A stretch of 37,706 nucleotides of DNA from a candidate division WOR-1 bacterium RIFOXYB2_FULL_36_35 (GTDB taxonomy: Bacteria > Margulisbacteria > WOR-1 > XYC2-FULL-46-14 > XYC2-FULL-37-10). Under the pieces are notes generated by a model, which was not told where the DNA came from, searched no databases, and worked only from the letters and a program-made list of their open reading frames with translations. The DNA lies in NCBI GenBank assembly GCA_001771505.1, contig MEUA01000002.1, positions 1-37,706 of the forward strand, in the 5' to 3' direction. The translations under genes and the position numbers were made by a program. Shown here one piece after another: positions 1-7,671 of the stretch. Numbering within the stretch: the stretch's first letter is position 1; every line of letters begins with the position of its first letter.

Positions 1-2
1 AT

Positions 3-278
3 ACGCTTAAAGTTTTTGATTTGCCTAAAGATAAATCTGTTGAGCGTGAGCTTGCTTTGATAAAGGTTTCTGCCAACGAAAAGACCCGTACGGAAATAAC
101 TCAGATTGTAGATGTCTTTGGCGCTAAAGTAGTTGATGTTTCAGAAGGTTCCTTGATTGTCGAAATATCCGATGAAAGCTTTAGAGTAGATGACATAGAA
201 GAGATGCTGCGAAAATATGGAATTAAAGAGATGGTTCGCACAGGTAGAATTGCCATTTTAAGGGGTGGCTCCGAGTAG
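3..278 (+). CDS. ilvN: Acetolactate synthase small (regulatory) subunit, 3' part
   Basis: The gene enters from the left edge already in frame, so the 5' end and true start are missing. The visible ~91 residues read TLKVFDLPKDKSVERELALI and continue through an ACT-like C-terminal half (a VDVFGAK stretch, then a helix leading to an RTGRIAILRG end). IlvN binds valine and regulates the catalytic subunit IlvB, which makes acetolactate in branched-chain amino acid synthesis. The VERELALIKV motif is typical of the family. ilvB is expected just upstream, outside the window. The next gene on this strand is ilvC, the next enzyme of the pathway, but a reverse-strand gene lies between them and its 3' end overlaps this one by 21 bp. 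Confidence 0.9.
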   Translation, partial: TLKVFDLPKDKSVERELALIKVSANEKTRTEITQIVDVFGAKVVDVSEGSLIVEISDESFRVDDIEEMLRKYGIKEMVRTGRIAILRGGSE

Positions 279-737
279 CCCCTGTCTACGCAATAATGCT
301 TGAAGGCTTTGTCTATCTTCTTTAATTATGGCAACGATAATATTTTCAATTTCTTCTTGGGTTTTTAATCGACCCATTCGATCATTATAAAAAGGTCCTA
401 ATTTTAGTTCAAAAGAAGAAATCCTAAGATCAATTAACTTTTGTAGTAAACCGTGGTTTTTTAGCAGTTTTAATTCTCCCTCTTTTCCTAAAAGGATTAT
501 GCCTGTTGTTATTGTCCACTTTTTTGTATGGTAATCGCCTCCATAGCAGGCCTTTGAATAAGCTGCCGCAAAAGCTTTTATTCTGCTCAGGTTGGCTTTG
601 TTTAAATTTGACGAATCTATTTCATAAAATAATTCTTGAATTGATTTGTAGGGGCTGCTTCTCTCTTTTGCCAGTTTCATAAAATGCAAAGCCGGATCTA
701 TTACATACTTTCTTAGAGAACCTCGAGAAATGGTCAT
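258..737 (-). CDS. Hypothetical protein between ilvN and ilvC
   Basis: This encodes 159 residues with a good ribosome binding site (AAAGGAGA about 7 bases before the ATG). I do not recognise a family. It has no signal peptide or clear membrane segment. The sequence is mixed alpha/beta, rich in Leu, Lys and Arg, with a central YGGDYHTKKWTITTGIILLG segment and a helical C-terminus. Its last codons overlap the 3' end of ilvN antisense by 21 bp. Because it faces the opposite way inside an otherwise standard ilv gene order, it looks like a lineage-specific insertion. Coding status rests on ORF length, the ribosome binding site and a plausible protein composition. Function is unknown. Confidence 0.65.
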   Translation of the reverse strand: MTISRGSLRKYVIDPALHFMKLAKERSSPYKSIQELFYEIDSSNLNKANLSRIKAFAAAYSKACYGGDYHTKKWTITTGIILLGKEGELKLLKNHGLLQKLIDLRISSFELKLGPFYNDRMGRLKTQEEIENIIVAIIKEDRQSLQALLRRQGLLGATP

Positions 738-766
738 TTGTCTTCTCCTTTAAATTTTGATAAAAT
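738..766 (+). promoter_or_regulatory. Candidate sigma-70-type promoter of ilvC
   Basis: TTGTCT at 738-743, a 17-bp spacer, and TAAAAT at 761-766. Transcription would start near 773 and give a leader of about 50 nt before the ilvC ATG at 823. This is seen by eye only. It supports ilvC having its own promoter, because the reverse gene separates it from ilvN. Confidence 0.45.
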
Positions 767-822
767 ATAGTCGTATTGTTTCCAAGATAATTTCAGTGTT
801 TAATCAAAACAGGAGGAATGTT

Positions 823-1818
823 ATGTCAAAGGTTTATTATGATAGTGATGCAAGCTTGGAAGATTTAAAAGGAAAGACAATTGCGGTGATCGGGTTTGGA
901 AGTCAGGGAGGAGCTCAGTCTCAAAGTCTTAGAGATAGCGGCTTAAATGTTATTATCGCGGAAGTTAAAGGTACCCCCAACTGGGAGAGAGCTCTCAAGG
1001 CGGGCTTTCAGCCGATTACAGCTTCCGAAGCAGCAGAAAAAGGGGACGTTGTTCAAATTCTTATTCCTGATGAGCTTCAAGCCAAAGTTTATAAAGAATC
1101 AATTGAGAAGCACATGAAAAAAGGAAAAACCCTTATGTTCTCCCATGGATTTAATATTCATTTCAAACAAATAATTCCTCCTGCTGATGTCGATGTAATA
1201 ATGGTTGCGCCAAAAGGGCCGGGTCTTATGGTTCGCAAAATGTATGAAGAAGGGATGGGGGTTCCATCTCTTATTGCAATTCAGCAGGATGCTTCAGGCA
1301 ATGCCAAAAAGATAGCTCTTGCTTATGCAAAGGGGATTGGCGGCACTAAAGCCGGAGTTTTTGAGACTACGTTTAAAGAAGAGACAGAGACCGATCTTTT
1401 TGGAGAACAGGCAGTCCTTTGCGGTGGCTGTACGGCGCTTGTTAAAGCCGGATTTGAAACATTGGTTGAAGCAGGATATCAGCCCGAAATGGCCTATTTT
1501 GAGTGTATGCATGAGTTGAAACTTATTGTTGATTTGATGTATGAAAAAGGGATTGCAGGAATGCGTTCCGCGATCAGCAATACTGCAAAATATGGAGATG
1601 TCACCGTTGGTCCTCATTTGATTGACGCAGGCGTAAAAGATAAAATGAAAAAAGTTTTAGGCCGCATACAGGATGGTTCTTTTGCAAAAGAGTGGATTGA
1701 AGAAAATAAGGCGGGTCGTAAAAAGTTTAATGAACTTTTGGCAAAAGATAAAGATCATTTAATTGAAAAAGTAGGCGAGAAGTTAAGGGCTATGATGCCG
1801 TGGCTCAAAAAGAAATGA
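823..1818 (+). CDS. ilvC: Ketol-acid reductoisomerase, class I
   Basis: IlvC converts acetolactate to 2,3-dihydroxyisovalerate using NAD(P)H and Mg2+, in valine, leucine and isoleucine synthesis. The ATG at 823 is chosen because AGGAGG lies 6 bases before it and it gives the usual ~331-residue class I length; an in-frame ATG at 757 would add 22 unrelated residues. The Rossmann motif [17 protein letters not shown] is at about residues 24-40, the catalytic-region HGFNIHF at 108-114, then VAPKGPG, a D-x-F-G-E metal-binding motif (TDLFGEQ), and the C-terminal knotted domain with ISNTAKYGD. The cofactor loop at residues 46-54 is AEVKGTPNW. It has Glu47 and lacks the Arg and Ser seen in typical NADPH enzymes (GLRKGKSW type), so cofactor preference may be unusual. 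Confidence 0.96.
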   Translation: MSKVYYDSDASLEDLKGKTIAVIGFGSQGGAQSQSLRDSGLNVIIAEVKGTPNWERALKAGFQPITASEAAEKGDVVQILIPDELQAKVYKESIEKHMKKGKTLMFSHGFNIHFKQIIPPADVDVIMVAPKGPGLMVRKMYEEGMGVPSLIAIQQDASGNAKKIALAYAKGIGGTKAGVFETTFKEETETDLFGEQAVLCGGCTALVKAGFETLVEAGYQPEMAYFECMHELKLIVDLMYEKGIAGMRSAISNTAKYGDVTVGPHLIDAGVKDKMKKVLGRIQDGSFAKEWIEENKAGRKKFNELLAKDKDHLIEKVGEKLRAMMPWLKKK

Positions 1819-1891
1819 AGAATGACTTGATGAAAAAGGACTAATGATAAGTACAGTACATTAGCCATTAGGTTGTTTTTCATTCTTCATT
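1814..1891. repeat. Inverted repeat at the ilvC stop
   Basis: AATGAAGAATGA at 1814-1825, which spans the ilvC stop codon, is exactly complementary to TCATTCTTCATT at 1880-1891. A smaller CTAATG/CATTAG pair lies in the loop. The structure could form a long stem after ilvC, but it lacks the GC-rich arm and U-tract of a standard terminator. Confidence 0.4.
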
Positions 1892-1907
1892 ATTAATTAT
1901 TAATAAG

Positions 1908-2384
1908 ATGTATTTTCTTGAACTAACAAAGAGCATTCCCAGCGAGCTGGCAGTTTTCATTCTGTCGGCTATTCCTGTGGTTGAAGTTCGCGGCGCTGTT
2001 CCTCTTGGCTTGTATTTGGGGATTTCTCCTGTTAAGGTTTTTATTTTGTCTGTCTTAGGAAGTGCGCTGCCTATACTTCCGGTGCTTTTCTTTTTAACCT
2101 TTTTTACGGAAAGGCTTAGAAAAATAAATATATTTGACAGGTTTTTTGGCTGGTTGTTCGAGAGGACAAGAAGAAAAGGGAAGATTATCGAAGATTTGGA
2201 ACTTCTTGGACTTACTATTTTTGTCGCGATACCTTTGCCCGGGACAGGTGTTTGGACGGGGTGTTTAGCCGGACATTTATTTGGGTTATCTTATTTGAAA
2301 ACTTTTATTGCTTGCTTTGTTGGGACATCAATTGCTACCTTTATTATGCTTCTTGTCAGTTTGGGAGTTATAAGGTTTTTCTAG
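1908..2384 (+). CDS. Small multi-drug export family membrane protein (PF06695/COG2426-like)
   Basis: A 158-residue hydrophobic protein with about four membrane segments. Family hallmarks are visible: an early VVEVRGAVPLG motif (E-x-R-G-A-x-P, about residues 25-35) and a second-half IPLPGTGVWTG motif, which together look like two re-entrant or pseudo-repeated elements. The family is annotated as putative small multi-drug exporters, but its substrate is generally not established. No strong Shine-Dalgarno precedes the ATG (TTAATAAG). It lies 90 bp after ilvC in the same direction with an inverted repeat between, so co-transcription is uncertain. Length and motifs match the family well. Confidence 0.8.
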   Translation: MYFLELTKSIPSELAVFILSAIPVVEVRGAVPLGLYLGISPVKVFILSVLGSALPILPVLFFLTFFTERLRKINIFDRFFGWLFERTRRKGKIIEDLELLGLTIFVAIPLPGTGVWTGCLAGHLFGLSYLKTFIACFVGTSIATFIMLLVSLGVIRFF

Positions 2385-2464
2385 CATCAGTGGCATTGAG
2401 TTTTCATCCACTTTTAAGAGTTCCCAGGATCATATAGCACATAAAAATGTTAGAAGAATTAATT

Positions 2465-4084
2465 ATGAAAGATAAAATAGAGCGACTTTTGCCGAGTGTG
2501 CGAAAACCTGCTCAATACATCGGAAATGAGTTAAATTCAATCCATAAAAATTGGGATTCTTGTAGTTTGAAGATTGCAATCGGTTATCCTGATTTATATG
2601 AGGTCGGAATGTCTAATCTTGGAGTTCAGATACTTTATCATATTTTAAATTTGCAGGATAAAATTGTTTGTGAAAGATTTTTTGCGCCAAAGGTCGATAT
2701 GGAACAACAACTTTTACAAGCTGAAATCCCTCTTTTTTCTTTGGAGTCTTGGCGGCCATTGAAAGACTTTGATATGTTGGGCTTTTCTATAGGGCATGAG
2801 TTAACCTATACAAATTTGGTTAATATTCTGCACCTTGCAAAAATTCCGATTTATTCAAAAGATCGTACAGAAAAAGATCCGTTAATTTTTGCCGGAGGTC
2901 CAAGCGTTATCTCAAACCCTGTTCCGGTCGAAGATTTTATCGATTTTTTTCTGATAGGGGATGGGGAAGAGGCGATTTTAGAAATAGCGGAGCAGATTCT
3001 TGCGCCATTTAAAGGGAAAAAAGAGAGATTAGAAAGACTTTCTAAAATAGAAGGGATTTATGTTCCAGGGATTGGTAATGTCACAAAAAGACGAATTGTA
3101 AAAAATTTAAACACGATCCCTTATCCTGTTAAGCCGATTGTTCCGTTTATCAAGACTGTGCATGACAGAGCTGTTGTTGAAATTATGCGAGGGTGCGGAA
3201 GGGGATGCAAGTTCTGTTCAGCTTTTTGCGCTTATAAACCTGTACGGGAAAGATCTCCCGAAAAAGTAATTGAACTTGGAAGAGAACTTTTAAAAAACAC
3301 TGGGTACGATGAGCTTTCTTTAATATCTCTTTCATCGTCTGATTATTCTCAAATTGAATATGTTGCAAAAACTTTGGCTAAAGAGCTTGAAATAAAAAAA
3401 ATAAATCTTGCTCTTCCATCATTGCGCCTTGATTCTATGAGTGTAAAACTTATGAAAGAGACTCAAAGGGTTCGCCCTTCATCTGTAACAGTTGCTCCGG
3501 AGGCGGGAACTCAAAGGCTGAGGGATTTTATAAATAAAAGTTTATCTGAAGAAGAAATTTTGAGGGGGGTAAAGGCTGCTTATTCGGAAGGGATATCAAA
3601 AATAAAACTTTATTTTATGATAGGGCTTCCGACCGAAACGGAAGAGGACTTGCAGGGGATAGTAACCCTTTCAAAAAAAATATCAGAAATTGGAAGAAGT
3701 TTTACAAAAAATGCTCATGTCACTGCTGCAGTGTCAACTTTTATTCCAAAACCGCATACTCCGTTTGAAAGGGAGAGGCAAATTTCCATAAAAGAGACTA
3801 TTGAAAAGCAAAAATTTCTTAAACAGTATTTGCGGGGCAAGGGGTTGGAATTGCGCTGGCATGATGCAAAAACTTCTGTTTTGGAGGGGGTCTTTTCTCG
3901 GGGGGATAAAAAACTTTCAGATGTTATTGTTGAAGCGTGGAAACTTGGAGCAAGGCTTGATGCATGGTCTGAAAATTTTAATTTTGAAACATGGGAAAGA
4001 GCTTTCCAGAATTGCGGGATTGATATGAATGAGTATCTTAATGATACGCATAAGGAGATGCCGTGGGACAAAATAAGTTTGTAG
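2465..4084 (+). CDS. B12-binding-like radical SAM protein, TIGR03960 family
   Basis: About 539 residues. The N-terminal half looks like the cobalamin-binding-type domain of this family (DLYEVGMSNLGVQILYHILN, a GFSIGHELTYTNLVNIL segment and IFAGGPSVISNP). The radical SAM core follows with a C-x3-C-x2-C cluster motif (CGRGCKFC, about residues 244-251 of this start). The exact reaction of TIGR03960 is not established. The family is often fused or adjacent to the DUF2344/TIGR03936 domain, and here that partner follows with a 22-bp overlap. I prefer the ATG at 2465, preceded by AGAAGAA at suitable spacing. An in-frame ATG at 2447 would add six residues and has a weaker upstream site. The protein is presumably cytoplasmic and oxygen-sensitive. 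Confidence 0.9.
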   Translation: MKDKIERLLPSVRKPAQYIGNELNSIHKNWDSCSLKIAIGYPDLYEVGMSNLGVQILYHILNLQDKIVCERFFAPKVDMEQQLLQAEIPLFSLESWRPLKDFDMLGFSIGHELTYTNLVNILHLAKIPIYSKDRTEKDPLIFAGGPSVISNPVPVEDFIDFFLIGDGEEAILEIAEQILAPFKGKKERLERLSKIEGIYVPGIGNVTKRRIVKNLNTIPYPVKPIVPFIKTVHDRAVVEIMRGCGRGCKFCSAFCAYKPVRERSPEKVIELGRELLKNTGYDELSLISLSSSDYSQIEYVAKTLAKELEIKKINLALPSLRLDSMSVKLMKETQRVRPSSVTVAPEAGTQRLRDFINKSLSEEEILRGVKAAYSEGISKIKLYFMIGLPTETEEDLQGIVTLSKKISEIGRSFTKNAHVTAAVSTFIPKPHTPFERERQISIKETIEKQKFLKQYLRGKGLELRWHDAKTSVLEGVFSRGDKKLSDVIVEAWKLGARLDAWSENFNFETWERAFQNCGIDMNEYLNDTHKEMPWDKISL

Positions 4085-4377
4085 TGAAGATCAAATACAG
4101 CAAAGGGGAAGAAATAAAATATATCTCTCATCTTGATTTGATAAGATCTTTAGAACGTACAATAAGAAGGGCTTGTTTGCCTGTAGCATATTCTCAGGGG
4201 TTTAATCCAAGAATGCTAATTTCTTATAAAACTAAAGCTTTAAAGGTTGGAGAATCTTCAGATTGTTGTGAAGCGGACATTACATTTGAAAAATTTATAA
4301 AGCCTGGTGATGTTATGGCCAGGATTAATAAAGAAGCGCCTTGTGGTTTTACAATTTTATCATCAGAGATTGGTTGA
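4063..4377 (+). CDS. DUF2344/TIGR03936 protein, short form
   Basis: A 104-residue protein starting at GTG 4063, with AAGGAG at 4052-4057. It overlaps the 3' end of the upstream TIGR03960 gene by 22 bp, suggesting translational coupling. The N-terminal family signature is clear: KYSKGEEIKYISHLDLIRSLERTIRRA followed by PVAYSQGFNPRM. Typical members are roughly 200 residues or more; this one stops after GFTILSSEIG, and only about 65 bp remain before the next gene. It therefore holds only the N-terminal half of the family. No obvious continuation in another frame is visible in those 65 bp, so it looks like a genuine short form or an old truncation rather than a simple frameshift. The family's function is unknown. 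Confidence 0.8.
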   Translation: MGQNKFVVKIKYSKGEEIKYISHLDLIRSLERTIRRACLPVAYSQGFNPRMLISYKTKALKVGESSDCCEADITFEKFIKPGDVMARINKEAPCGFTILSSEIG

Positions 4378-4404
4378 GTTGCTGAAAAGTTATCTTACGC
4401 AGGG

Positions 4405-4433
4405 TTTGCTATTTTGTGATCTTGGCTTATAAT
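4405..4433 (+). promoter_or_regulatory. Candidate promoter with -10 box 8 nt before the start codon
   Basis: TATAAT at 4428-4433 is a perfect -10 hexamer. A weak -35 (TTTGCT, 4405-4410) sits 17 bp upstream. Only 8 bases separate TATAAT from the ATG at 4442, so transcription would start at or next to the start codon, giving a leaderless mRNA. The same spacing occurs at 7672 and 17091. Confidence 0.6.
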
Positions 4434-4441
4434 TGACACAA

Positions 4442-7027
4442 ATGAGAAAACTCTTTATTTTCATTTTTATCATATTGTTTTTTCAAGTATCGGCAAAAGC
4501 AATTACTTATACTGTCACAAATTGTGCCTCTTCTGCCGGAATTTATGGTTCTCTCCCTTGGGCTGTTTCACAAGCAAATTTAAGCGCTACAGACGTTATT
4601 ATAGAATTTGATATTCCAACGACGGAGGCCGGTTACACGATAGAAGGGGCTCTCTCTTTTTGGAAGATTGAATTAAGTTCAATGTTATCTCTTTCTTCCA
4701 ATAATATATACATTGACGGATTATCTCAAACTAGAAATCAGCGGGATACAAATCCTGCAGGGCCTGAAATTGAAATAACAGCAGCTTCTGGAGCTAGTAT
4801 GACCTCTTTAATAAAAATTCAAGCCGTTAATAATTGTACAATTGAAGGCTTGGCTGTTAATGGTTCTCCTGGAAATGGCATTCAAATAAGCTTTGGAAAT
4901 TATAATTGTTTGAAATCTAATTATATTGGTACAACAATTTCAGGGGAAGCGATTAAAGCAAATGCGTCGGATGGCATTTATATTGAAGGGGGAGATCACA
5001 ATCTAATAGGCGGGACATCTTCTGTTTATGGTAATTTAATCTCTGGAAACGGACATTATGGCATTGATTTGCATCAATCAACATATAATAATATTTTTTG
5101 GAATAAAATCGGCACATCGACCAATGAAACAAAAAGCCTGGGAAATTCCTGGACAGGTATAAATGTTTTTAATCAATCTCATAGCCAATCTTTGGAATGC
5201 AATACGATTTTTTATAATGGGAACAGCTCTCATCCATATGGGATTTTGATAGATGGGCCAATGTCTATACATAACAAAATTTCCCGCAACAAACTTTTTG
5301 CCAATAATGATGTCGGGATAAATCTGTCTAACTCCGGGAATGAAAGTATTGTTCCGCCTGCCATAACTTCTGTTGAGAGTTATCCTGCATCAAATAGGAC
5401 ATATATTTACGGGACATCAGAGACCAGCGCTTATATTGAGGTTTTTTTAGTTGCTACAAATGAAACAGATTCTGCGGGAGAAGGAAAGACGTATATTGGG
5501 TCAACCGAAGCGGATATTTATGGTCGTTGGATTATGGATATAAGTGGCTCACATGAAGGAAAAGTTACATCTACGCAAACAGATGCATCAGCCAACACCT
5601 CTTTATTTTCAACGAATGTTACCATTATTTCTTCTGAAGTTGAGTTTAGGCCTGATGCAGAAATCGGGCTTATTGCTCAGGGTGGGGATTATACGGGAGC
5701 TGGTATAATAAATATGTCAGGGGCAGGGCAGACAAAAAGTAAATTTATTTATGCGGGGCAAACAGCCACTTATTATATTAAAATTAAAAATCAAGGGACG
5801 ACAGATGAATCTTTTGTTGTATCTGGCACTAAAGGATGCACAAGTTGGGAGGTTTCTTATTACAGCGCAACAACAGAGGGAATTGATATAACCTCTTTAG
5901 TTACAAGTGACGGATGGGCAACTTCTGTTTTGGCGACATCTGAAACACTCGCAATACGAGTAGAGGCAAGATCTTTAACCTCTGAAACTACTTCAAAAGA
6001 TTTGTATATTACAGCCTCTTCCAGTCATGATGCCACAAAAAAGGATGTTGTAAAAGGAACCGCCTATTCCAGCGTATCCCCTGATACTTTTGATCATTTT
6101 TCTTTTGTTTATCCTCTAACTGCGGAAGCTGCGTCCACTTTTGTTTTAACTATTGAAGCAAGAAATGCTTCGGGAGAAATAACAACAGAAGTAAATTCTA
6201 AGACTGAGTTATCTGTTGATTATGGGACAATATCTCCTGTTAGTATTGAGGCATTAAATTTTTCTGATGATGGAATTTGGTCAGGCAATGTTACTTTGTC
6301 TAAAGCTGGGACTAGGCGGGTGATTGCGAATGCGGTTAGCGCTTCGGGAAGTTTTGAAATAGTTGTTTATAATGCTGATGCAGAGTTTCTTGAGACGGAT
6401 ATTGGAGTTGAAGTTAATCTCCCCTCTGGAGTTGCTTCTTCTGAAGTTTCGATCTCTATCTCTGAAGTTTCCCCTGTTCCGGGTCCCCCTCCGGCGGGAA
6501 AATGGCAGGCAGGGAAAGTTATTGAAATAACTTCAAATGTTAAGATGTTTTCAGTTCCATTAAATATTACTTTGCCCTTATATCCCGGGGCAAAAACCCC
6601 GGAAGTCTATTATTGGACTGGCAGTAATTGGAGCCAAGATGGATTGGCGCAAAAAGAAGTAACGAATAATTCCATATCTTTTACATCTACACATCTTACG
6701 ATCTTTGTCCCTTTTGGAGAGTCGTCTTCTTCTCAATTTGCTTTTGGGCCAAGTCCTTTTAATCCTGAAAGGGACAAAACTGCTTATTTTTGGTATTGGT
6801 TAAATGATGATAAGGCTACTTCGCTTTATGTTATTGATATTTCAGGAAGACTGGCTTATAAAAGAGACTTTATGTCGGGGAGTAATGGCGGGAGGGGAGG
6901 GCTAAATCAAATCGAATGGAATGGAGTTGGGCATTTTGGTTCTTTTTTAGAAAATGGAGTCTATTTATATAAAATTATCCAGGGAAATAATGTTATTGCA
7001 AATGGCAAGTTTATTATATTAAGATAA
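4442..7027 (+). CDS. Secreted right-handed beta-helix protein with FlgD-like C-terminal domain
   Basis: An 861-residue exported protein. The start at 4442 gives a clean signal peptide (MRKLFIFIFIILFFQVSAKA); an in-frame TTG lies 9 bp upstream. Residues ~20-300 look like a parallel beta-helix/pectate-lyase-like fold, with recurrent N-x-I-x-G motifs such as NLISGNG, NYIGT and IYIEGGDHNLIGG. Ig-like segments follow, then a low-complexity Ser/Thr/Pro region. The last ~90 residues form a FlgD-like Ig domain (GPSPFNP, LYVIDISGRL, then GGLNQIEWNG and NGVYLYKI). A similar C-terminal module ends the protein encoded at 14535-15611, so it may be a shared sorting or attachment domain. It probably acts at the cell surface or outside the cell. 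Substrate is unknown and no catalytic residues were identified. Confidence 0.8.
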   Translation: MRKLFIFIFIILFFQVSAKAITYTVTNCASSAGIYGSLPWAVSQANLSATDVIIEFDIPTTEAGYTIEGALSFWKIELSSMLSLSSNNIYIDGLSQTRNQRDTNPAGPEIEITAASGASMTSLIKIQAVNNCTIEGLAVNGSPGNGIQISFGNYNCLKSNYIGTTISGEAIKANASDGIYIEGGDHNLIGGTSSVYGNLISGNGHYGIDLHQSTYNNIFWNKIGTSTNETKSLGNSWTGINVFNQSHSQSLECNTIFYNGNSSHPYGILIDGPMSIHNKISRNKLFANNDVGINLSNSGNESIVPPAITSVESYPASNRTYIYGTSETSAYIEVFLVATNETDSAGEGKTYIGSTEADIYGRWIMDISGSHEGKVTSTQTDASANTSLFSTNVTIISSEVEFRPDAEIGLIAQGGDYTGAGIINMSGAGQTKSKFIYAGQTATYYIKIKNQGTTDESFVVSGTKGCTSWEVSYYSATTEGIDITSLVTSDGWATSVLATSETLAIRVEARSLTSETTSKDLYITASSSHDATKKDVVKGTAYSSVSPDTFDHFSFVYPLTAEAASTFVLTIEARNASGEITTEVNSKTELSVDYGTISPVSIEALNFSDDGIWSGNVTLSKAGTRRVIANAVSASGSFEIVVYNADAEFLETDIGVEVNLPSGVASSEVSISISEVSPVPGPPPAGKWQAGKVIEITSNVKMFSVPLNITLPLYPGAKTPEVYYWTGSNWSQDGLAQKEVTNNSISFTSTHLTIFVPFGESSSSQFAFGPSPFNPERDKTAYFWYWLNDDKATSLYVIDISGRLAYKRDFMSGSNGGRGGLNQIEWNGVGHFGSFLENGVYLYKIIQGNNVIANGKFIILR

Positions 7028-7033
7028 AATTCA

Positions 7034-7056
7034 CCCCGATTATCATAATCAAGGTT
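7034..7056. repeat. Degenerate CCCCGATTAT palindrome
   Basis: CCCCGATTATCATAATC followed by AAGGTT, a decayed copy of the palindrome family seen at 13557, 19928, 30643, 34083 and 37170. It lies just after the stop codon of the beta-helix gene and 20 bp before the larger element at 7077. Confidence 0.6.
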
Positions 7057-7076
7057 AAATTATAGGATCGAGAGTA

Positions 7077-7176
7077 AACCCCGATTATTCATAGACAAAC
7101 AAAATTCTAGCAGAGTGTTAGAAATTTCCCCAGGTATTTACCCCGATTTCCTAATCGGGGTGAATAATCGGGGTAA
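7077..7176 (+). mobile_element. MITE-like element, copy A (about 100 bp)
   Basis: Bounded by terminal inverted repeats AACCCCGATTATTC (7077-7090) and GAATAATCGGGGT (7162-7174). It contains an internal palindrome, CCCCGATTTCC/TAATCGGGG. It matches the reverse complement of 15783-15881 with only about 8 differences over ~98 bp by eye, including the unique centre TTCTAGCAGAGTGTT. There is no coding capacity of its own, so it would need a transposase in trans. Its right part supplies the last codons and stop of the reverse-strand gene at 7151-7441. Confidence 0.75.
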
Positions 7177-7441
7177 ATACTTCATTAATAGGTATGTGTG
7201 TCCATCCTGTATATTTACATTCTATTGGACCAAGATAGTATTTTATTTCAACTTTTATCCAGTTTTTATCTTTTGAAAAATCTAAGACTTTGATGTCGGC
7301 GGGTATTTTATAGACAACTTCTGAATTGATATCTGGTTCTGAGTGCAAGTCTTTTATGTTAATGTTGTACTCTTCCCCTTGGGCAATATTAATTATTGAC
7401 ATAGTAAATAGGATTATAAAAATAATTATAAAAATTCTCAT
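7151..7441 (-). CDS. Small exported SH3-like domain protein
   Basis: 96 residues from the ATG at 7441, which has AGGAG 8 bases upstream; the open frame extends further 5' but without a better start. Residues 1-23 form a signal peptide (MRIFIIIFIILFTMSIINIA). The mature part (DLHSEPDINSEVVYKIPADIK, then DKNWIKVEI and YTGWTHI) has the spacing of bacterial SH3 (SH3b) domains, which often bind cell-wall or peptide ligands. The C-terminus EVFTPIIHPD and the stop codon are encoded by MITE-like copy A, so the element has replaced or extended the original 3' end. It is convergent with the beta-helix gene. The fold call is moderately supported and the ligand is unknown. Confidence 0.6.
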   Translation of the reverse strand: MRIFIIIFIILFTMSIINIAQGEEYNINIKDLHSEPDINSEVVYKIPADIKVLDFSKDKNWIKVEIKYYLGPIECKYTGWTHIPINEVFTPIIHPD

Positions 7442-7671
7442 TTTTATTGCTCCTATAGTAATAATCGTAAGTAGATCATTAAAACTTGTGTTGGTATTAT
7501 CTTGAAATGCCAAGCAATAATCATTCCGTCTAACCAAAGATTTTGGTGAGAGGGCAACAAGAGAAACCCTACACTAAGAGTGCAGGGCATTTTAGGTATT
7601 GGGTAAATGTGGGGGCCCCACGGTGGTAAACTGGTCGGTTTTTAATAAAATTTGTGGTATAATCATAGATA
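7442..7671. other. Intergenic region with a short hairpin
   Basis: 230 bp between two divergent starts. CCCTACACT (7567-7575) pairs with AGTGCAGGG (7579-7587) with one mismatch. GTGGGG/CCCCAC at 7609-7621 forms a GC palindrome. Neither is followed by a U-tract. The 3' end carries the -10 box of the M23 peptidase gene. I see no gene here. Confidence 0.4.
7658..7663 (+). promoter_or_regulatory. TATAAT -10 box 8 nt before the M23 peptidase start
   Basis: A perfect TATAAT is followed by exactly 8 bases and then the ATG at 7672, implying a leaderless or nearly leaderless transcript. No convincing -35 was found. No Shine-Dalgarno fits in the 8-base gap. Confidence 0.6.

Noticed and set aside
4300-4441. 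Frameshift explaining the short DUF2344 gene
   Set aside because: The 65 bp after the stop show no family-like sequence, and the next gene's promoter begins there.
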